Shown here piece by piece: positions 21,901 through 29,630 of a DNA stretch of 64,000 bases (positions within the stretch are counted from its first letter, which is position 1; each line of letters opens with the position of its first letter). Both the position numbers and the translations under genes were made by a program. The notes under the pieces were generated by a model that made no database searches, had not been told where the DNA came from, and saw only the letters and a list, made by a program, of their open reading frames with translations. Where the stretch lies: the NCBI RefSeq assembly GCF_029360705.1, contig NZ_JARKMX010000008.1, positions 2,348,202 to 2,412,201 on the forward strand. The letters run 5' to 3'. Source of the DNA: Paraflavitalea pollutisoli. Its GTDB lineage: Bacteria > Bacteroidota > Bacteroidia > Chitinophagales > Chitinophagaceae.

Positions 21901-22480
21901 TATCGGCCAGTCGGTACAGCTTAACCCGGAGGAGTGGTCCGCTCGTAAGATCGAAATGCCAGTAAGCAGCTGCATCGGCGGCAGCCTGCAACGTAGCATG
22001 CTGGCCCGTATCGTTGCTGATATCTGTATAGGCAATAGTAAAGGACAGGTCCGGAAGGATCACTTGCCGCAACTCACCTTCGCGCTCGCGAAAGACAGTG
22101 CGCAGGCTTTCATGCTTTTGAACCGCCAGCTGAAAAGCCTGCTCCAGGCAGGTGATATCGACGGCTCCCTGCAGGTAAAAGCTGCGAACAATATTGTAAG
22201 CGGCGCTGCCCCCCTGCAGTTGACTGAGTACCCAGATCCTTTGCTGTGCATTGGAAGCCGGATAATCAGCTTGTAGCGGTATGGCAGGTATGGGAGCAAA
22301 AGCCCGCTGATCCAGGGCTTCGCGCAGGAAGTTGCGCAAGGCCTCTTTGTTGTGTCGCACTTCCTGCAGCAACGAAGCCGGCAGGCTTGCCGTTTCGCCT
22401 ACCAGGCGTAGTTGATCACCCACTAAACGGGGTATCACCCTGTACGTCTTTAAGGCAGCAATGATTTCCCAGGTATTCAT
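15911..22480 (-). CDS. Non-ribosomal peptide synthetase, two modules (C-A-PCP-C-A-PCP; Ala, Thr predicted)
   Basis: A dimodular NRPS of 2,189 residues directly downstream of the acyl-loading protein. Order: TubC docking domain (1-52), C domain (about 72-500, HHIISDG at 203-209), A domain with pocket D-L-F-N-N-A-L-T-Y-K (an alanine code), carrier domain (DMGGHSLKA), C domain (HHLVGDG near 1290), A domain with pocket D-F-W-N-I-G-M-V-H-K (the classical threonine code) and carrier domain (DLGGHSLKA). Its first C domain should act as a lipo-initiating condensation domain joining the activated fatty acid to Ala. Thr at position 2 offers a hydroxyl for later macrolactone closure, an inference only. 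Its ATG overlaps the FAAL stop codon (ATGA). Confidence 0.95.
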   Translation of the reverse strand: MNTWEIIAALKTYRVIPRLVGDQLRLVGETASLPASLLQEVRHNKEALRNFLREALDQRAFAPIPAIPLQADYPASNAQQRIWVLSQLQGGSAAYNIVRSFYLQGAVDITCLEQAFQLAVQKHESLRTVFREREGELRQVILPDLSFTIAYTDISNDTGQHATLQAAADAAAYWHFDLTSGPLLRVKLYRLADTSLAMVFGIHHIISDGWSIAVLVPEVMRAYEMLCKGDKPVAETLSIQYKDYCQWHQLRVQGDKGLQARQFWESQFAELPPALELPADKPRPPIRTFEGAVIRFYPGKDLHGRVTGFCKAHHATAFNFFRAALSLLLSKLTGVTDITIGSPASGRNHLDLEGQIGLYVNTLPFRSTVKEALSFLAWLKQLSEHAFKVFEFQEYPFDQLVEDLQLKRDLSRNPLFDVMLAVQDAAIGEGSVNKHQQYGFQLSLLQQYLYPEGAAEAVPMAAKFDLTFNLDYEPDNRFYVEIEYDTALFTKQRIVQLFELFMHVVGQVIDNPETPLAQVVLTTPVAQQQILSVFNAPVQHIGEHHILQLLEPAFRHFPHQPALYAGETTLTYAQLQQAVDAAAARLREITSPSGHCLIGLMLERKASLVVSVLAILKAGAAYVPIEPDYPAARIQYIIEDAQLPYIIADDAGLGCVPPAYAGRVIHLHELAGDGAGLSASWPDLREHTAYVIYTSGSTGQPKGVEIRHRNTIALLKWAAREYADTRFDVLYATTSFCFDLSVFECLFPLMQGKAIRLLPTAMSIPDMLPLDQAVMLNTVPSVVRHLLQTDMDWQAVTALNVAGEPVPCWFRQAPQLAHLACRNLYGPSEDTTYSTVYRFAADRYDFVPIGVPIDNTRLYILNANRQLQPIGVPGEIWLSGQGVAKGYLNRPALTAEKFVADPFEPGRVMYATGDSGRWTPDGMVEFLGRVDDQIKIRGYRIEPGEIQAKLELHPLVQQAVVVARTVQDEQELVAYVQGDASLEASRLKAYLTGLLPAPMIPAWWVLLPVMPLNSNGKVDRKRLPEPVADNLLEPSRAEPLTSLHYQLIGLWKKVLGPVSPGATDNFFDMGGHSLKATKLRFLLMKELGREVSLNELFACPTIGQQVLLLESKPITSVEPIGKAVEQTYYPISMAQERLWVLTKFADASVAYHMPAVYRIKGVLDVQRLQRAFQGVIRRHESLRTVFVEKEGVPVQQVLPAEEIGFVVTEMPFPAYDDEQVLQWIAGQWTTLFDLGTGPLLRCAIVQGRDNHFLSFNMHHLVGDGWSLGILLQDLVAAYHSSVDAGLLSGQLSIQYKDYSVWQRSRALSSVMEQHRQFWMRLFESPAPALELPTDHNRPTIKTYRGERRTHLFAPAIESGLQQLARQCDASLFTVLLAATRVLLKKYSGQHDIVIGTPVAGREHPQLHDQIGFYVNTLPVRLEVNSADRFTDAVRREQEMLLAAWKHQAYAFETMVEELAIKRDLSRSPLFDVLVILMNPDDPGNGTQHMLEPGLYLEPIALPTGVAKYDLQFSYAQQADGLLLMLEYNADLFEASTIDRMAGHLNRLLEQLIASPELRIRDIVLPGRDEFALLTAKADQTAFAFDPTASIVSLFAQAVASYPDHIALVVGDQRWSYRALDRASSQLAGVLIREYALQPEDLVVLHFDRNEWMLIAILGVLKAGGAYVPVDPEYPLARISYIVQDADPAIILCDSDKRGQVAQVAGDRILLDITRLDDTGEGEARKVSPEQLAYVIYTSGTTGNPKGVLIEHRQVARLLHHEGNRFAFTANDRWSMFHSYCFDFSVWEMYGALLYGATLVMVPADIARDGRAFFDFLVQEQITVLNQTPTAFRSMLQVNGGELNRNVAVRYLIFGGEALLPAMLLRWHQAVPACRIVNMYGITETTVHVTYKEITHLEITENRSNIGIPMPTVSCFVLDGDLMQVPVGVIGELCVGGAGVGRGYLNKPELSATKFIAHPFQQGARMYRSGDFARILSNGDIEYIGRRDDQVKIRGHRIETAEVEHALLGQPGIGDAVVLPLKSDSGDYELASWFIATEAFEGTSQLRKSLTDLLPAYMVPSYLIELDQFPINSNGKLDKEALPRPSDIGSDELPQLPARNETDRAIVAIWESVLDRRNIGIRDNFFDLGGHSLKATRVVARIHETMGVRIDLKALFIDPTIEHLSDYIETIRWMETRHEVPAGTGDEIIF

Positions 22481-24504
22481 ATGGTGATCTGTTCTCCGGA
22501 AGTTTGCTCATTCTTCAGCCATAGCATCGACTCGATCATGTTGACGAGACTACTGAAGCTGTTATGCTGTAGTACTTTGGCAATATCTATATTGATACCA
22601 AGTTCCTTATTGATGAGGTTGACGATTTCGGTGGCGCGCAGGGAATCGATCCCGATGGACGTCAGCTCGGTGGTATCTACCACACCATTTACCCCCTGCC
22701 ATCCCACCCGGGCACCGATTACTTCAAGCAGGTAATGACGGATACTTTGGTCATTGACCTGCTGTAACAATTGGCCGGCAGCAAAGCCAGGCCGGTGTTG
22801 AGTATCCGCCAGGGCCGATCGGGCAGCCAATACATTGAAACCACCTTGTAAATACTCCTCCCGGCATTTCACCCGCTGCAATTTTCCGCTCGTGGTACGC
22901 GGGATGCCCAGCGGTGTCGTCAATACAATGTCTGCCGGCGACAATCCAAACATACCTGTCACGGCCATATCGATGGCAGCCATCACGGTGACTGGGTCGA
23001 TCTCCCTGATGCGGCTTCTCCTGATCTCGGCAACAATCACCCATTGGTCACGGGCAGCATTGATGCAAAAAACAGCCACCCCGTTGTGCTCGATCGCTTC
23101 GTGGCAGCCTTCTACCAACTGCTCAATATCGTATGGGTATACATTTCTGCCGCGGATGATGAGCATTTCGGTGAGGCGTCCATTGACGAAAAGCTGGTCA
23201 TTGTACAGAAACCCCAGGTCACCGGTACGCAGGTAGCGCTGGTTGTCAAATTCATAAAAAAAAAGGTCATTGTCCTTGTTCCAGTAACCTTCCGTAACAC
23301 TGGGACCACCGATGCAGATCTCTCCTTCTTCCAGAACGGCGCAGCGACGCGCAGTCTCAGGCGCCACGATCCTGACCTCCATACCCGGCAGTATACTGCC
23401 GGAACTCACAACCGGCCGGGCATTGTTATCACTGGCATCCGATAGCAGGATGCGGCCCAAAGGACCGCGTGCTTCCTGCACGTAAAGTACGGGCGGCGGT
23501 TGCCCCTGCCGGTGACCGGTTACCAGTAAAGTAGCTTCAGCCAATCCATAACAGGGTTTGAAGGCTGCTGCATCAAAACCAGCCGGACCAACATGCGCCG
23601 CAAAACGCAACAGGGTATCGTGCCGTATGGGCTCCGATCCATTGTAGGCCACTTTCCAACTGGATAGGTCCAATAGCGCCAGGTCGGCTGCTGGTATCTT
23701 GTCTACACAAAGGTCATAGGCAAAATTGGGTCCTCCGCTGTGGGTGACCTCGTACCGGGAAATGGCCTGTAACCAGCGGCGCGGATGTTGTATGAATTGT
23801 ATCGGCGCCAGGAGTATGCAGGTGCATCCGCAATAGATAGTATGTAAAATATTACCGATCAATCCCATGTCATGGTGAAACGGCAGCCAGGAAAGGATCA
23901 CCGATTGGCTATCGCATCCGAATGTATCCCGGATGAGTGCCTGATTGTGCAACAGGTTGCTGGCCGTAATCACGACCCCCTTGGGCTTTCCGGTCGACCC
24001 GGAAGTATATTGAATGAATGCCGTGTTATGGTACCGTGGCTTTTTATTGACGGGCACATCGATCGTCTGGTAAGCAACATCCGTAGCGATGATGGGTATT
24101 GCACACCGTTTAAAATAATCCGACAAACCAACCCGCAGCTGATCGATGGAAAAATGCGCGCACAACACCGCCGCTACATCGGCATCCTCCATGATGTGTT
24201 GCAGCCGCGCCATTTGTCTGGAGCCCCGGGCAAAAGGTACAGGCACCGCAATGATGCCCATGTATTGACAGGCCAGGAAGGACAGCAGAAACTCGAGCGT
24301 ATCGTGGTACACCAGTAATACCCGCTTGCCATACAACTCCTGCTCACTCAATTGAGCAGCCAGCGTACGCACCCACCCATCGACATCCTGGTACGACACC
24401 CTGCGCTCAACCGCCTCCCCATCCTCAAGTATAATGAAAGCAGTAGCAGCTGGCCGTTGCTCGGCGTGCCCCATGAGCCGGTCAATGATCGTCGGTATAC
24501 CCAT
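22477..24504 (-). CDS. Fatty acyl-AMP ligase fused to acyl carrier domain (lipopeptide loading)
   Basis: A 675-residue FAAL with a C-terminal carrier domain. FAALs activate free fatty acids as acyl-adenylates and load them on a carrier phosphopantetheine instead of coenzyme A. Visible features are the adenylate-former motif YTSGSTGKPKG, the FAAL-type SGGPNFAYDLC and YNGSEPIR motifs, and GLAEATLLVTG. The carrier domain covers about residues 590-665, with GIDSL and the attachment Ser at 621. It sits first in the NRPS operon, so it supplies the acyl tail to the Ala module. I chose ATG 24504, 38 bp after the NusG-like gene; a longer reading would overlap that gene by more than 100 bp and adds no recognizable domain. 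Chain length cannot be read from the sequence. Confidence 0.93.
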   Translation of the reverse strand: MGIPTIIDRLMGHAEQRPAATAFIILEDGEAVERRVSYQDVDGWVRTLAAQLSEQELYGKRVLLVYHDTLEFLLSFLACQYMGIIAVPVPFARGSRQMARLQHIMEDADVAAVLCAHFSIDQLRVGLSDYFKRCAIPIIATDVAYQTIDVPVNKKPRYHNTAFIQYTSGSTGKPKGVVITASNLLHNQALIRDTFGCDSQSVILSWLPFHHDMGLIGNILHTIYCGCTCILLAPIQFIQHPRRWLQAISRYEVTHSGGPNFAYDLCVDKIPAADLALLDLSSWKVAYNGSEPIRHDTLLRFAAHVGPAGFDAAAFKPCYGLAEATLLVTGHRQGQPPPVLYVQEARGPLGRILLSDASDNNARPVVSSGSILPGMEVRIVAPETARRCAVLEEGEICIGGPSVTEGYWNKDNDLFFYEFDNQRYLRTGDLGFLYNDQLFVNGRLTEMLIIRGRNVYPYDIEQLVEGCHEAIEHNGVAVFCINAARDQWVIVAEIRRSRIREIDPVTVMAAIDMAVTGMFGLSPADIVLTTPLGIPRTTSGKLQRVKCREEYLQGGFNVLAARSALADTQHRPGFAAGQLLQQVNDQSIRHYLLEVIGARVGWQGVNGVVDTTELTSIGIDSLRATEIVNLINKELGINIDIAKVLQHNSFSSLVNMIESMLWLKNEQTSGEQITI

Positions 24505-24542
24505 CTTTATAATTAAAGCCCTTTGGTTGAAGTAATGCTGCC

Positions 24543-25049
24543 TTACATAGCAACAAGGTATTCCTGCGGCAAGGACAGCAGGAGGTTGCGCTGCAGCAGA
24601 TCGACACGCACGAGCAACTTGCTCTTGCCATGGTATTGTACGACCTCGCAATACAGCCCGGTCAGTGATCCCTGACCAATCAGGAGCCGGCGCCCGGGCA
24701 GGAAGCGCTCATCCGACACTTCGATGTCCTGCGCCTGCGCTGCAGCCAGTTTCAAATTGGCGATCACCGTATCGCTTACGCGGGCGATCTCTTTGCCTGT
24801 CTTGATATAGTACAAAGAACCTTCGGCATCGAGACCCGCATAATAGCCCTGCATATCAGTCAGGTAAATGAAGACATAAGAGGGAAACAGCGGCTCATCG
24901 ATGATTCTTTTACGATCATGCCAGTTGCGTAATTTCTTCTGCGTGGGTAGAAAACTATCGATCTTCCTGCTCGTCAAATGAGCATGTACTTTCTTCTCAT
25001 GCCTTGGCATGGTATAGATCAGGTACCAGCCAGATTGAAATCCTTTCAT
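24543..25049 (-). CDS. NusG-like specialized antiterminator (UpxY/LoaP type)
   Basis: A 168-residue NusG paralogue. The N-terminal NGN domain is recognizable (GWYLIYTMPRHEKKV, later LFPSYVFIYL), and the C-terminal 55 residues form a KOW-like segment (FLPGRRLLIGQGSLTGLYC). Specialized NusG proteins of this size commonly head long polysaccharide or secondary-metabolite operons in Bacteroidota and Firmicutes and let RNA polymerase read through early terminators. It is the first gene of an operon of more than 24 kb, which fits that role. The target RNA element is presumably in the leader at 25050-25240. Function in this operon is inferred from position. Confidence 0.88.
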   Translation of the reverse strand: MKGFQSGWYLIYTMPRHEKKVHAHLTSRKIDSFLPTQKKLRNWHDRKRIIDEPLFPSYVFIYLTDMQGYYAGLDAEGSLYYIKTGKEIARVSDTVIANLKLAAAQAQDIEVSDERFLPGRRLLIGQGSLTGLYCEVVQYHGKSKLLVRVDLLQRNLLLSLPQEYLVAM

Positions 25050-25391
25050 GTCGGTAATTTGAAGGTAACAGGTATAGCTATCGCTAAGGCAAGTAACGTT
25101 GCCGGTAGATCAAAAACTTTTTATTCAGGTAGTAATGTGGGAGATGCTAAATAGTTGTTCACGCCGGCGAGCCCGCCGTTGACGGGATCATAGTACAAGA
25201 GAAGACGCGATCATTATGAACAAATTAATTCAATATTGAAAAGATGGCGCTTAGTAACGTGCGCATTTCTGAGTTCGGTTTTTACTAAAAGCATTTTGCT
25301 ATTACATTATACGGTCAACCGCAGGGCAGTGACGGCATCGATGGGTTATATTTATAAGTATTCCTTCCTCGAAAAAGTAAAACACAGCGCG
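25050..25391. promoter_or_regulatory. Divergent intergenic region between NRPS operon and PPTase gene
   Basis: About 340 bp separate the leftward NusG-NRPS operon from the rightward PPTase gene. A short GC-rich dyad, CGGCG-AGCC-CGCCG, lies near 25164-25177 and could form a hairpin in the leader RNA of the NRPS operon. The flanks are AT-rich, as expected for promoters, but I found no convincing TAnnTTTG element on either strand. The region is the natural place for both start sites and for any antitermination element used by the NusG-like protein. Confidence 0.45.
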
Positions 25392-26060
25392 ATGTGTATA
25401 CATATCTACTCAATTGAGTTTCGCCATCCTCTACCGCACAACCTGCTGCACACACTGCTGATGGCATTGCCAGGTGGCCTGCGGGAAAAAGCACGCCGCT
25501 ACCGCCGATGGCAAGACATGCACAGTTGCATATTGGGAAAACACCTGATCTCCTTCGCACTGCTCGAAGCGGGCTATCCGGCCAACCTCCGGAACCTGCA
25601 ATACACGGCACATGGCCGGCCCTACATCGCACAGGCGCCGGACTTTAACATTACCCACTCGGGCAACCGGGTCGTTTGTGTTGTGGCAACGTCGGGCGCT
25701 GTGGGCATCGACCTGGAGGCAGTCCACGCCATAGACATTCATGATTTCCGGGATCAGTTTACCAGCGCAGAGTGGCTGCACATCGTTGACGCTACCGATC
25801 CCATCCAAATGTTCTACCACTACTGGACGGCAAAGGAATGTTTATCAAAAGCGGATGGAAGAGGAATGAATATACCACTGGCACAGATAGATCTGTGCAA
25901 CGGCGCCACGGTACAACTGGAAGACAGGTCCTGGCATTTACAAAGCTTATCGGATTTCACCGGCTATGCCTGTCATCTTGCTACAGAAGACCTCCACAGC
26001 GAAGTGGTGGTGGAAGAATACAGTGCGGAAGACATGTTACTGCTGTTACCACAATGCTGA
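25392..26060 (+). CDS. Sfp-type 4'-phosphopantetheinyl transferase
   Basis: A 222-residue enzyme that transfers the phosphopantetheine arm of coenzyme A to the conserved Ser of carrier domains. The two signature motifs are present: GIDLEAV (Mg and CoA binding) and WTAKECLSKADGRG (WxxKExxxK). Length fits the Sfp family when translation starts at ATG 25392; the frame is open upstream, but the extra residues are hydrophobic or basic and unlike the family. Divergent from the NRPS operon, it is the probable activator of the FAAL and NRPS carrier domains. It converges with the glycosyltransferase-like gene that ends 5 bp away. Confidence 0.92.
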   Translation: MCIHIYSIEFRHPLPHNLLHTLLMALPGGLREKARRYRRWQDMHSCILGKHLISFALLEAGYPANLRNLQYTAHGRPYIAQAPDFNITHSGNRVVCVVATSGAVGIDLEAVHAIDIHDFRDQFTSAEWLHIVDATDPIQMFYHYWTAKECLSKADGRGMNIPLAQIDLCNGATVQLEDRSWHLQSLSDFTGYACHLATEDLHSEVVVEEYSAEDMLLLLPQC

Positions 26061-26065
26061 CAACA

Positions 26066-26809
26066 CTATTTTACCGGATGATACAATTTGTTCTTCACGG
26101 GTCCTGCTTCCCGGAACACCGGCCGGTACCGATAAGTACGGTAATCATAGAAGCGGTCTTTGAACCCGGGCGGGGTAAACCTGCCCCGTCCACCGATATC
26201 GAGCAGGGTAAATTGGTGATGATACAACAGCGTAGGCAACAACACTTCGTGATGGCCGCTCCAACCGGTCGTAAGTGACTGATGAATAAAACCCAGTGCG
26301 GCCGCCGACATCCGGTACACCGGATTGAATGAACGAACGCGCTGCTCCCGCGGAATGTTGTGATCGGGATGGTGCAGGGTATCCCAGTAGTGCCAGTGCG
26401 GCAATTTGGGATATAGCTCCAGGCAGGTACTGAGCAGGTCGGCCTCGGCAGCTACCAGTTCATCGAAAAACAGCTGCCAGTTGCCCGTAAAGAGTGCATC
26501 GTACTCGATATACCAATAGTATTTATGCTCCGGATGCTGCAAATAGTATTGCAACAGGGGAAAATGATTGCTGCCCGGAACCAGCGTGGCGGCAATCGGC
26601 TTATACTGCAATTCCTGCAGAATAGCATTGGTGAACGCGTGATGAGGTATTCCATCAAGTCCATCAGGCATAGTATCACCGGTTTGGTGAAACAACAGCA
26701 AGGCCTCACCATAGGCACTGGCTGCGTCCCTGATCAGTTGGTATCGTTTCAGCACCTCTTCTGAAAACACATGGGTAGTGATCAGGAAGACGTGTTGTGC
26801 ATGTTTCAT
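26066..26809 (-). CDS. Glycosyltransferase-like protein (DUF3405-like)
   Basis: A 247-residue protein without signal peptide or membrane segment. The stretch YYWYIEYDALFTGNW is typical of DUF3405-type proteins, which are thought to be nucleotide-sugar glycosyltransferases; the D of the EYD motif could be the metal ligand. It is the last gene of a leftward five-gene operon with two more glycosyltransferase-like proteins, a methyltransferase and a thiopeptide-type biosynthesis protein. I use ATG 26809; the frame is open four codons further to a GTG. The acceptor is unknown. Family placement is from motif memory. Confidence 0.65.
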   Translation of the reverse strand: MKHAQHVFLITTHVFSEEVLKRYQLIRDAASAYGEALLLFHQTGDTMPDGLDGIPHHAFTNAILQELQYKPIAATLVPGSNHFPLLQYYLQHPEHKYYWYIEYDALFTGNWQLFFDELVAAEADLLSTCLELYPKLPHWHYWDTLHHPDHNIPREQRVRSFNPVYRMSAAALGFIHQSLTTGWSGHHEVLLPTLLYHHQFTLLDIGGRGRFTPPGFKDRFYDYRTYRYRPVFREAGPVKNKLYHPVK

Positions 26810-26828
26810 ATGTTGCGACACGTTGATG

Positions 26829-27965
26829 TTATTTTGATGAGGGAACCTGCAAAGCGCTCGCTGCCGCTTTGCGTGGTCGCTTGCGCACAGCGGTATTCAC
26901 CGCTACACGGTGGAGCCGGTTATTTTCTTCCAATACGGTATAGTTGCCGAATACGTTCCTGAGCCACAGCACCCTGTCCAACAACCACGGATCCTCCACG
27001 GCATAGTAGTACACATCGCTGTCTGCTATTTTCATCACATCATAACGGCTGTTGAAAACAGGCGATAACACGAAGCCACTGCCCTGCGCGGGATGAAAGC
27101 ATAGCAGCTGCTCGTTCACAGCTTCTTTCCACCGGCCACCAGGCTGCGGCTGCCACGCCAGCAAACAGGAATCAGCTGCGCGGACAAATAACCGTTCATA
27201 ACTGTCCGATTGTTGCCTTTCGGGCTGCACCAACGTAGCACTATCATACAGGCCATTGGCATGCAGGTACAGCAATTCAGACTGAGCCGGTGAGCAATAC
27301 CGGATATAGAGTTGGGCAACCTCGCTGCCGGCAGGGGAAAAGGAGAGCCCTTTGCCGGCCAGCGGCAACTGCTGCCTGCCTTGCAGGGTAGCGGGTATCG
27401 GTAAAGGCTGCACACCTGCGCGAGCCAGCCGGTTGAGCAGGTCCTGGTCTTCATTACCCATTCCCTGCATGCGTTCATCATAACCGCCCATTGCCAGCAA
27501 ACGTTTCCTGCCCGTACACAATAGGCCGTACACTGTAACAGGTGGATGAACATGGGTGGCGGTGTGTAATAGTGCCAGATCGGCGTGCAGGCAAATCGCC
27601 TCATCGCTGACGCCCGCCCCCAACAAATAAGCATTAAGGCCAGCAACAGCAACCTGCCAGGGGCTGATAAAACAAATGATCTCCCCTTTGGCCAATACGG
27701 CTGCCCTGTTTTTTGCCTGTGCATAAGAGATGGTTTCATCGGCGGGTATCCGTTTGTACCTTAAGGCAGGAGGGTAATGCAGCGTAGCCCGCTGCTGACG
27801 TACCCACTGTTCCATTTCGTCATCCCCCGAAGCATCCAGCAATAAGTACTCTACCTGCTCGTGGCCGAGCAGGTGCTGTACGTTGGCGGGCAGACTTTTT
27901 TTCCAAAGCTGATCGTCGTGCAGCCAAACGGTGCAAAAGGATATCCTGATCGGTTTTCTGGTCAT
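26829..27965 (-). CDS. Family 2-like glycosyltransferase with galactosyltransferase-type C-terminal motif
   Basis: A 378-residue cytoplasmic protein. The N-terminal half has a GT-A-like layout (RISFCTVWLHDD start, AKNRAAVLAKGEIICFIS near residue 85), and GGYDERMQGMGNEDQDLL near residue 155 matches the GGxDE-x-GNEDxDL motif of galactosyltransferase-type (Glyco_transf_7C) domains. The remaining roughly 180 residues are not recognized. It probably moves a sugar onto a small molecule or peptide within the same operon. It follows the thiopeptide-type gene by 37 bp and precedes the DUF3405-like gene by about 20 bp. Confidence 0.75.
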   Translation of the reverse strand: MTRKPIRISFCTVWLHDDQLWKKSLPANVQHLLGHEQVEYLLLDASGDDEMEQWVRQQRATLHYPPALRYKRIPADETISYAQAKNRAAVLAKGEIICFISPWQVAVAGLNAYLLGAGVSDEAICLHADLALLHTATHVHPPVTVYGLLCTGRKRLLAMGGYDERMQGMGNEDQDLLNRLARAGVQPLPIPATLQGRQQLPLAGKGLSFSPAGSEVAQLYIRYCSPAQSELLYLHANGLYDSATLVQPERQQSDSYERLFVRAADSCLLAWQPQPGGRWKEAVNEQLLCFHPAQGSGFVLSPVFNSRYDVMKIADSDVYYYAVEDPWLLDRVLWLRNVFGNYTVLEENNRLHRVAVNTAVRKRPRKAAASALQVPSSK

Positions 27966-28002
27966 GTCGATTCGCTTATAGATGTACCGTTGTTACACGG
28001 CT

Positions 28003-28875
28003 TCAACTCGCAACCACTTTCCTTAAAAAATAAAAGGCGATAAACTTCATACCGGGCGTCAGTCCGAGGTGGCGGTCGATGAGCCCTGCCAGTTGCCGGT
28101 AGGGCTGCCTGGCATCGGCTGATCCACAGGCAGCGAGCCAGCCACGGCAGATCATTGTCCAGTGGACTATCCATACCGGCTGTCGTGGACTGTCGGCCAG
28201 GATAGCCCGCGACACCTCGAACAGTTCGTGCCGGTACTCCTCAAAGGCATGGTGAATGGCCAACCAATCGACTGGCGCGCGATCCTGCAACAGGTTATCC
28301 TGCGAAGGCACTAGCAACTCATCCCAGCCAACCTGGCCGGTAGCGCAAACCTGGCTCATCAAGCCGAGGTAGAATTGAAAAGCAAGCAGTACGAGGGCCT
28401 GTTCGCTGACCTGTTGCACGGAAAACACTTCCATGATCAAGGTCGAAAAAGGTTGTTGTAGCTGGATATCACCGGCAAAGCCTGCCAGCAACTGCCCGGG
28501 GGCGTACAAACCGTAGTGTGTTGTATAGACAGCATAAGGTGCGAACAGGCCATCTGCCCGGCATACGATTTCCTTATCCAGGCCCGGCGCCTGCGAAAAA
28601 TAGGTTTTGAAATGATCGTCAAGCTCAACAGCGATTTCCCGGGCATGGGCAGCGGGTACAGACAACAGCAAGCGCAGGTGATCGCCGCCTGCCGCATCGA
28701 TCGCCAGCAGGTAATGATGCAGGTGATGATTACCCGTAAGACGCTGGAGCAGCGGTTTGATTCCCTCCGCCAGCAGGCGTCGAAAACGTTCTTTATAGCA
28801 AAACAGTGAGACAGGCAACCACAGCCCATCCACTTCGGAAACCCGGTGCGGAGCAACTGACGATTCCATATACAT
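28003..28875 (-). CDS. Stand-alone thiopeptide-type biosynthesis protein (lantibiotic dehydratase C-terminal-like)
   Basis: A 290-residue soluble protein whose overall pattern resembles the thiopeptide-type bacteriocin biosynthesis domain, the C-terminal elimination domain of LanB dehydratases. Supporting stretches are the start (GLWLPVSLFCYKERFRRLL), the strand HLRLLLSVPA and the C-terminal MICRGWLAACGS...HLGLTPGMKFIAFYFLRKV. Such domains act in glutamate elimination or in pyridine-ring formation in thiopeptides; as a separate polypeptide it would need a partner glutamylation domain, which is not in the window. It directly abuts the methyltransferase gene. The call is by sequence style and should be tested with a profile. 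Confidence 0.65.
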   Translation of the reverse strand: MYMESSVAPHRVSEVDGLWLPVSLFCYKERFRRLLAEGIKPLLQRLTGNHHLHHYLLAIDAAGGDHLRLLLSVPAAHAREIAVELDDHFKTYFSQAPGLDKEIVCRADGLFAPYAVYTTHYGLYAPGQLLAGFAGDIQLQQPFSTLIMEVFSVQQVSEQALVLLAFQFYLGLMSQVCATGQVGWDELLVPSQDNLLQDRAPVDWLAIHHAFEEYRHELFEVSRAILADSPRQPVWIVHWTMICRGWLAACGSADARQPYRQLAGLIDRHLGLTPGMKFIAFYFLRKVVAS

Positions 28876-29598
28876 TCAACATTTTATGGGTTCGGTAAAA
28901 AACACTTCTCCAATTCGCGTATAAGCCAGCGTATTCCCCGCATTGATGAATCTGATTCCGTATTCATTTTTCCAAAGCTCGATAATGGATTGCTCCCCAC
29001 TGCGATTGGCATCGTCAAGGTATAGGGAATAATGGGGCAGCAGTCTATCCAGGATGAACGGCAGTGCAGGATAACGTGCTTTTTCCCTGCCCTGTTGCCA
29101 GGCAGGTGGTCCATCTACAATGACCATGTCAAAACGCCTGTCATCAAGTCTTCTGCTTAGCAGATCCCGATCATACCATTCATTGCCATCAAGGCCAAGA
29201 ACAGAATCCGTCAGTGGAGCATGTATCACTTCCGCGCGATCGCCGAGCCCTTCCCGGGTGAGTTGCTCCTGCAATACACCACACCACTCCTCATTGTGCT
29301 CGACCGATATCAACCTCGCCTCCAGCCTGTTCTTCTTCAGCAGACGCCCGATGAGTATTGTCGAAACGCCCGATCCAAATTCAATGATACTTTTTCTCCG
29401 GTTCACAATGATATCGTTCAGGATGTGTACCAGGCAATATGGCCTTAGGGACGCACCGGTGATCGGCAAAAAAGGATAATCCTGCAGTAACGGCTGCAGC
29501 AAACCAAGCGAATAGATATCGTCAAGTTTTTGAGCGCCGATCGTTACGTTTTTTGCCAGGTAGGCGCTTACGCCCGGAAGGTTTTCGTGATCAAGCAT
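28876..29598 (-). CDS. SAM-dependent class I methyltransferase
   Basis: A 240-residue Rossmann-fold methyltransferase. Motif I is seen in IIEFGSGVSTILIG, the acidic ribose-binding position in ISVEHNEEWC, and a post-motif region in FDMVIVDGPPAW, similar to Methyltransf_24 proteins. The substrate is unknown; its place between a PLOD-like glycosyltransferase and a thiopeptide-type protein suggests action on the same peptide or sugar product. The gene stops one base before the start of the thiopeptide-type gene. Confidence 0.82.
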   Translation of the reverse strand: MLDHENLPGVSAYLAKNVTIGAQKLDDIYSLGLLQPLLQDYPFLPITGASLRPYCLVHILNDIIVNRRKSIIEFGSGVSTILIGRLLKKNRLEARLISVEHNEEWCGVLQEQLTREGLGDRAEVIHAPLTDSVLGLDGNEWYDRDLLSRRLDDRRFDMVIVDGPPAWQQGREKARYPALPFILDRLLPHYSLYLDDANRSGEQSIIELWKNEYGIRFINAGNTLAYTRIGEVFFTEPIKC

Positions 29599-29630
29599 TT
29601 TTTCAGTTTTTGTCTATAGAAAATGAAGCA

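Noticed and set aside
5896-24318. Many rightward frames of 60-350 codons within the NRPS genes
   Set aside because: They are antisense or shifted shadows of the GC-rich NRPS coding sequence and show no domain.
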